Both the position numbers and the translations under genes were made by a program. Shown piece by piece: positions 16,967 through 21,348 of a stretch of DNA of 21,348 nt. Location: NCBI GenBank assembly GCA_900404475.1, contig OUQQ01000335.1, forward strand, positions 1-21,348. The letters run 5' to 3'. The DNA is from Spongospora subterranea (lineage: Eukaryota > Endomyxa > Phytomyxea > Plasmodiophorida > Plasmodiophoridae). Every line of letters begins with the position of its first letter. Positions within the stretch are counted from its first letter, which is position 1. The notes below the pieces were generated by a model. It worked only from the letters and a program-made list of their open reading frames with translations. It was not told where the DNA came from and ran no database searches.

Positions 16967-17986
16967 TTATATCACAGCAATCCAGAAACACAACTGCAGG
17001 ACGGCGATGTACATCAGACAATAGGAGAACGCCATGGATACTTGGCCAACCGCACGGTAAAGTAGACTTGGCGAGAACAGCAAAGTCAGGGCCAACCTGA
17101 AAATGAAAAGGGGTGAAAGTGCCAATATGGGGAAACCCATCCATTTTGACGTATGGGAACCTATTCATCATAAGTAAGAAATCTGATCATGCAATATACG
17201 ATATGTCATCAGCACTCACTCATTAGAAAACGAAATATACGAGATGATTGAGAAAGCTCTCGATTATCATTCTCACTATGCCACACAACGAACTCTGCTA
17301 GAGTGTACATGGACAGGACCACGAAGCCCCACGCCATAAGTCGTAATCCCAGAAGTGGTTGTATTTGTAAAAGGCACAATCCAAGGAACATGAGAGGAAT
17401 CATCACTATCGGTATCGCTGTCACACAAATGATTAGAATAAAGAACATGTGCAATGAACCGATCACGAACGCCTCCAACTTGACCCGTAAAGCTTGATGT
17501 TGTCGATGAGTGCACGATTTAAGTTCCCTGAATACGGATTGCGTATGGCTTGGCCAAATTATTTGGCGAGATTGACACATACTGGCGACAGAGCTCAACG
17601 ACAGCAACAAGCGTGGAGATATGTTGGCAGGAACTTGGATCTCTAAGAAATCCCAGGATTCTGTACGTTCGGTATTTGGTGTGAATGAGACAAGGTTGGG
17701 CACAATGGGTCGGGTTACTAGGGTACGAGGCAGATCATCGAACTGGCCTGAAAACCGCCGTCAAAGTTGATGATTATAGTGATGGTTTCAAATGAAGTAC
17801 TTACTTGTATTGGCGACAGAATTATCTAATATATCTATTAGATGGGACACCTGTTCGCCATCGGGACTGGGATCAGCTAAATGAGGAATGAATTCATTGA
17901 TCGACTGTGCAATTCCATGTGATGATACTTATTAGAGCAGCATTCGCTGATAAGGCGGCAATAACGGCTAGGAAACCCAGGATCAT
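16967..17986 (-). CDS. Array copy 7: four-helix membrane protein with an exonised intron
   Basis: Model: complement join 16967-17160, 17220-17417, 17471-17527, 17583-17747, 17805-17904, 17939-17986; 762 nt, 253 aa. What is intron 2 elsewhere (46-47 nt) has shrunk to 24 nt here (17643-17666) and reads in frame, adding eight residues (about RTESWDFL), so exons 2 and 3 form one 165-nt exon. The usual ATGCAG start is gone and translation would begin at the internal ATG (17984-17986), giving MILGFLAVIAALSANA. The 34-nt stretch (17905-17938) starts GC rather than GT. The exon 4 donor is GTTCGT. Helices include IPIVMIPLMFLGLCLLQ and YCLMYIAVLQLCFWI. It is the most upstream copy, next to the intact tRNA. 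Confidence 0.65.
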
Positions 17987-18763
17987 CCTGAAACGGATTT
18001 TAGCGACAGTTCTGGGACGTTTTTCGAGTTTTCGTTTTTGGACCGCGTGACCGGAATAGGTTTACGGCGTGGATCGGTGATGCCGTGAGTGGCCATATAC
18101 GGAATACTTGCACGGTCTTCCAAACATTCATTCAACAACCAGGCGCAGTTTCACATTGTATGTTTGTTCTAGGTTTCAGTATTCGTGTCGTTTCTTTCCA
18201 AATGGATCTCTAACCCCGTTTAGTTGCTTCTTTACAGTTTGATGGCGGATCCGTGGCATAATCCTCGCATTTGATGCAGCTGGTAGTGCATTTGACCATC
18301 TCGTCATGTCTGGATATTCATCCAATGATTATGGTCTGCTTGGTCCAGTAGCATTGTGCGCCGGCGAACGAAAGCCAGAATCAATGGATCGTGCAAACAA
18401 GCGAGCAGATCTGCGAACCTCATGAGTTGGCGTTATTCTCCGTTTCCTGATTCCGACGACGCTCCGGATTAACTTTTGGGAACTGACAACACAACCTCGT
18501 TTTCACTTGCTTTTGCTCATCAGAAATCTTCGCAAAATAGATAACCAACCGTTGTTTGGCTAACAGCTAAACACGCCCATTGCTGTGAACCATAAAAGAC
18601 TTCTGAGAAATATCAAACTACACCTGCACACGTACTCGCGATCATCATCAATCTTTGCAAAAAAACTTAAAAAGTTTTTGGATCGATTAAGTTTCAATGG
18701 AGACACAGGTTTCTGAGTACATTTTATTTGCACAACGCTTCCCAAAACTTTAACAAAACAATA
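17987..18763. other. Upstream flank of copy 7
   Basis: This has the duplicated flank blocks: 'gacagttctggg' at about 18006, 'gatggcggatccgtggca' at 18241-18258, 'gcatttgaccatctcgtcatg' near 18288-18308, and 'ttggtccagtagcattg' at about 18340. From about 18380 it no longer resembles other spacers. 18500-18760 is AT-rich with no gene; the tRNA's TTTT terminator falls at its end. Confidence 0.55.
18757..18760 (-). terminator. Pol III terminator of tRNA-Ser
   Basis: On the minus strand the tRNA is followed by TATTGTTTTG; the TTTT run just after the 3' end is the standard RNA polymerase III stop. Coordinates are approximate to 2 nt. Confidence 0.7.
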
Positions 18764-18845
18764 GTCGGCTGTGAGGTTCGAACTCACGCTGGCATAGCCA
18801 ACTTGATTTCAAGTCAAGCTCCTTAGACCACTCGGACAAACCGAC
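18764..18845 (-). tRNA. tRNA-Ser(UGA), intact
   Basis: 82 nt on the minus strand. The acceptor stem GTCGGTT pairs with AGCCGAC (one G-U). The D arm is TCC..GGA; the anticodon arm is CTTGA-CTTGAAA-TCAAG with anticodon TGA; the variable arm is long (class II, TTGGCTATGCCAGC); the T arm is GTGAG-TTCGAAC-CTCAC. The B box GAGTTCGAACCTC is intact. No intron and no encoded CCA, as usual for eukaryotes. A TTTT run 5 nt past the 3' end on the coding strand is a Pol III terminator. It reads UCA and wobble serine codons. It is the only intact member of the six tRNA-Ser-like sequences spread through the array. Confidence 0.95.
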
Positions 18846-19004
18846 ACCGTAGTTGAGTGGAAAAAGAAAACAGAATGTGTAGATGATTTGTATTACAGTA
18901 AGAAGGGAATTGTGTATCGTATTGAATCATGCCAATAAACGACTCATCGTGAATAATGCGGAAGTTGAAAATATCGCCTTCCGGTTAACACGCACCTTCG
19001 CTAT
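18846..19004. other. Gap between tRNA and copia debris
   Basis: No gene seen. The last part may be the tail or untranslated end of the minus-strand copia relic that follows. Confidence 0.4.
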
Positions 19005-19400
19005 TGGATCTGGAGCTTGTTCGGTGTTTAAAATCGTGTGTCGATGTGTTTCAAACTTCTGCTCGGTCAATGGTTATGTAAAAAGGTCCGCAATCATCGT
19101 TTTAGTTGAACAATACTGTACGACTTTGTTTTGGCCTTCCTTGATCTTTTAAGGATGAAATGGTATTTGATGTCTATATGTTTAATTCTTTACTTGTTAC
19201 AGTCGTTCGTTTGGAGGAATATCGCAATTGGTTATCGTGGCGGAAAACAGATGTCTTGTGTGTGATATGTAATTTAGCTAAGAGGTCTTGCAGCCAGATT
19301 GCTTCTTTGCGGCGTCACGTGCCGCCATGTATTCGGTTGATAATGTCACGGCTTTTTGTTTCGTACATGTCCACGAAATCGTATTGAAATCCACACGGCT
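19005..19400 (-). pseudogene. Ty1/copia RNase H C-terminal relic
   Basis: In the minus direction the landmarks of the copia RNase H end appear in order, in shifting frames: KQKAVTLSTEYMAARDAAK (the ALSTAEAEYMA motif with part deleted), KEAIWLQDLLAKLHI, then RIKHIDIKYHFI (the KHIDIRYHFI motif) and TMIADLF near PLTEQKF (the ADxLTKPL tail). At least two frameshifts and stops separate them. RNase H degrades RNA in the RNA:DNA hybrid during reverse transcription. RT and integrase are not present next to it. Confidence 0.85.
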
Positions 19401-19439
19401 GTGGCACATAGTAGAATTGAGCCCATCACACAACGAGCT

Positions 19440-19960
19440 CTAAAACGACGCTTGCTTCGCCAAAATTGTTAACAACATCGAAGCAAATCAAGTGATCAAA
19501 TGCAAGACTCCAGCCGACGCTTGGAATGCACTAGAGCATTCCCATAGAGCCAGGACATTCTCACATGTGCAGTACATGAAGCAGGACTTCACCAACAAAA
19601 TGTTCAACAAGAAGGACGGCACGAAGAAGCACCTAATCTGACCTTACGACTCGACTAGCCGGACAAGATGTCGACGATTCTGAACTGGCATCTGCTATAC
19701 TGATCAACGTGAAAGACAAACGATACGACATACGATTGCGGCACTTACAGTTGGACGAACCTTACCTCCAAGCTATGACGACGTGCATCATTATTACTTC
19801 GCGAACAGGAATACCGACGAGAAACGGATTCTCAACGAAAAAGAAACAAGGAAATGCTGTAATTGCAACGCATTCGGTCGCCGAAGCAAATCAAGTCATG
19901 ACTGTAATCGAATGCAGGACTCCAGCCTAATATGGTTTCGTGGAAAAGTACGAAAAGCGT
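19440..19960 (+). pseudogene. Ty1/copia gag relic, opposite orientation
   Basis: The plus strand reads NNIEANQVIKCKTPADAWNA, then FSHVQYMKQDFTNKMFNK, a copia gag (UBN2-like) capsid pattern with the conserved A-W. After frame changes come YYFANRNTDEKRILNEKE and a zinc-knuckle-like CCNCNAFGRRSKSSHDC. The stretch 'gaagcaaatcaagt' plus 'actccagcc' occurs twice (19479-19514 and 19883-19927), so a segment was partly duplicated. It is not translatable as one protein. Confidence 0.72.
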
Positions 19961-20214
19961 ATTACCAACAAGTTTTGGACGAAAAGCGGACCTGTTTAAG
20001 ATTTTTACACCGTGCGCGACACACTTGTGTCAGCCATCAGACTCTTTCCGTTATTATGAAGATTACAGATGCTTAATCAGCCAGGTGGGAGGCCAAGAAA
20101 GCCGAAATGGTGTTGAACGGGCAATCGGTTAATGAAAAAAGGCTGGGGGTCGTCGTGGTCTGGGAAACTGAAAAGCCCAGGCAAGGAGTTTTTCCTACAG
20201 TTGCCGGCCGACGG

Positions 20215-20365
20215 GGTGCCGGAAACGATGTGATTTACAATTTAGTGGAGGTCGTTGTGCTTGTGCGCCATTACGATAATTTTTCCAACTTGATTCTTGA
20301 TACGACGCAGCCTTGATCAGTACACACTTTCGTAGCTAGTAAGGTCTTGGTAATGACAGGGACAT
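20215..20365 (-). pseudogene. Ty1/copia protease/GAG-pre fragment, inverted copy
   Basis: The reverse complement matches 1640-1810 over most of its length: the 'aagaccttact' and 'tgtactgatcaaggctg' block, then 'tatcaagaatcaa', then 'aacgacctccac' and 'gtaaatcacatcg'. This is the same family as the left-hand relic, in opposite orientation, with a deletion after the 'gatcaaggctg' part. Confidence 0.85.
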
Positions 20366-20737
20366 GTCCCTAGTGCTGCCAATTCAGCTATTTCGTACAA
20401 TTTCTGGCTTTTTTTGAGCCAGTTTATTCGGAAATTGAATGAAGAAGGACACCATACACCAAGCGCATTTGCCGAAATGAGTGCGGCTGCTCTTGCGCCA
20501 GCATGCAGGAGCGTCTGCCACATACCTTGGACGCAATTCCGATTGCGCGAATACGTCGTTCGTTCCGGTTGACCGAACGGTTTTCCGCGATGCGTACAAG
20601 CGTGGACTGGAAGGGCGCTTACCGAGTTTGCCACGCGCAAGTATCGATTGCATCGGCGTCTTCCCGAAACAATCGTTGAAAAGGAGCTTGCCGTCGAGTT
20701 CGCCCAGAAGGTTGCGGCTAGAAAACCCGACTCGTAG
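20357..20737 (+). pseudogene. Unassigned coding-like frame with a single TGA
   Basis: 126 codons in one frame from after a TGA (20354-20356) to a TAG (20735-20737), with one internal TGA at 20570-20572. The translation is protein-like throughout: EEGHHTPSAFAEMSAAALAP, then FRLREYVVRSG, stop, PNGFPRCVQAWTGRALTEFA and LPETIVEKELAVEFAQKVAA. It is more GC-rich than its surroundings. I do not recognise it. A frame also opens on the minus strand (20384-20818), but its composition is less protein-like. Confidence 0.4.
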
Positions 20738-21348
20738 CCAAGTGAAAAGACTTTGAGGTTTTATAAAATACGATTTGTTGCAATTTATATTGATGACGCG
20801 CTGGCGACCGCTTCCCAATCATCACACGATTCCAATAAAAACACCGTGGATCGTTATGGCCAGATTCTCCTAATGATGGGCGATACGTTGACGTTTTTGA
20901 TGAATCACATCAACGATTTTAGTCGCCTTAAGCGACTCTCACAAGTTGAGGTTCGTTGCCCGATATGATATCGTGGTTTTCGATCACAATGTTCTCTCAT
21001 TGTTCAAACGTTAATTTGGAAATCACATTGGACCATTTTAGGTCAAAGGGGGCATCGGTTCTTTCATTGGATCGGTAGCGGTTTATTACTTAAAACCTCA
21101 AGGCCTATGATGTTACACCATACCAGAAGATCTATCATTTCCTTCAAAGTTTTGCAATATCTGCAACAATTTCACCACATTTTCGGACTGCCCTTTCTGG
21201 CATCTTCGAAATCTGATGCAATCGAAAAAAGGCGTCGCAGAGTACATCCGCTGACTGGCCCTCCCTATCAGTCTTCCTGGAAGCCAAGTCTTTACCCAGT
21301 TATCCTTCGCTCGAGTACCATATAATTCGTCGTCAAGAGTGACAACGA
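20738..21348. other. Right end, no gene assigned
   Basis: A plus frame at 20753-20968 contains FVAIYIDDALAT, which recalls the YxDD core of reverse transcriptases, but the flanks do not support it. The remainder shows no repeats or motifs that I can name. Confidence 0.35.

Noticed and set aside
16740..17171. 143-codon minus-strand ORF
   Set aside because: It covers exon 6 of copy 7 out of frame and continues into spacer; the aligned copies do not keep it open.
2898..17986. Tetraspanin, claudin or chemoreceptor identity for the array family
   Set aside because: Four helices and a signal-like start recall tetraspan proteins, but no CCG, W-GLW-C-C or seven-helix pattern is present, so no name is assigned.
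20753..20968. Reverse transcriptase core (YIDD in FVAIYIDDALAT)
   Set aside because: Residues before and after do not fit copia or gypsy RT blocks; a four-residue match alone is too weak.

Overview
The window looks like a nuclear segment of a eukaryote, probably a small-genome animal. Reading frames join only across short GT-AG introns of about 46-66 nt with donors such as GTAAGT, GTATGT and GTTAGT and acceptors such as TTTTCAG and TGTGACAG. There is a tRNA-Ser(UGA) gene with internal Pol III boxes, a TTTT terminator and no encoded CCA, and there are decayed Ty1/copia retrotransposons. The species cannot be fixed from the sequence; the introns fit a crustacean, nematode or tardigrade-like genome, and a fungus is not strictly excluded.

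The core (2898-17986) is a head-to-tail tandem array of seven copies of one six-exon gene, all on the minus strand, with a spacing of about 1.75 kb where undisturbed. No single ORF shows the gene. It appears when exons from different copies are aligned: splice sites, intron phases and exon sizes match (exon 4 is 57 nt in every measured copy, exon 5 about 198 nt, exon 6 about 190-200 nt). The product is about 245-250 aa: an N-terminal signal-like helix, a variable segment of about 95 residues spread over four small exons, then four hydrophobic helices. I do not recognise the family. Copy 3 (6389-7420) is intact. Copies 1, 5 and 7 are intact apart from one conserved 34-nt stretch in exon 1 that must be spliced or is a shared lesion. 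Copy 6 has a small deletion in exon 1. Copies 2 and 4 are pseudogenes.

Flanking sequence was duplicated with the gene. The spacers share upstream blocks, and most carry a degenerate tRNA-Ser. Only the copy at the array's upstream end (18764-18845) is an intact tRNA. Two spacers or copies were enlarged by foreign DNA: about 2.3 kb inside copy 4 (with a gene fragment and a foldback) and about 1.9 kb upstream of copy 5 (with a minisatellite and gag-like pieces in inverted orientation).

The edges are mobile-element debris. The left edge (1-2545) has a 111-bp-arm hairpin, a copia gag-protease-integrase relic and a MITE-like element immediately after the integrase relic. The right edge (18.9-20.4 kb) has copia gag, protease and RNase H pieces in mixed orientation, then an unassigned coding-like stretch with one stop.
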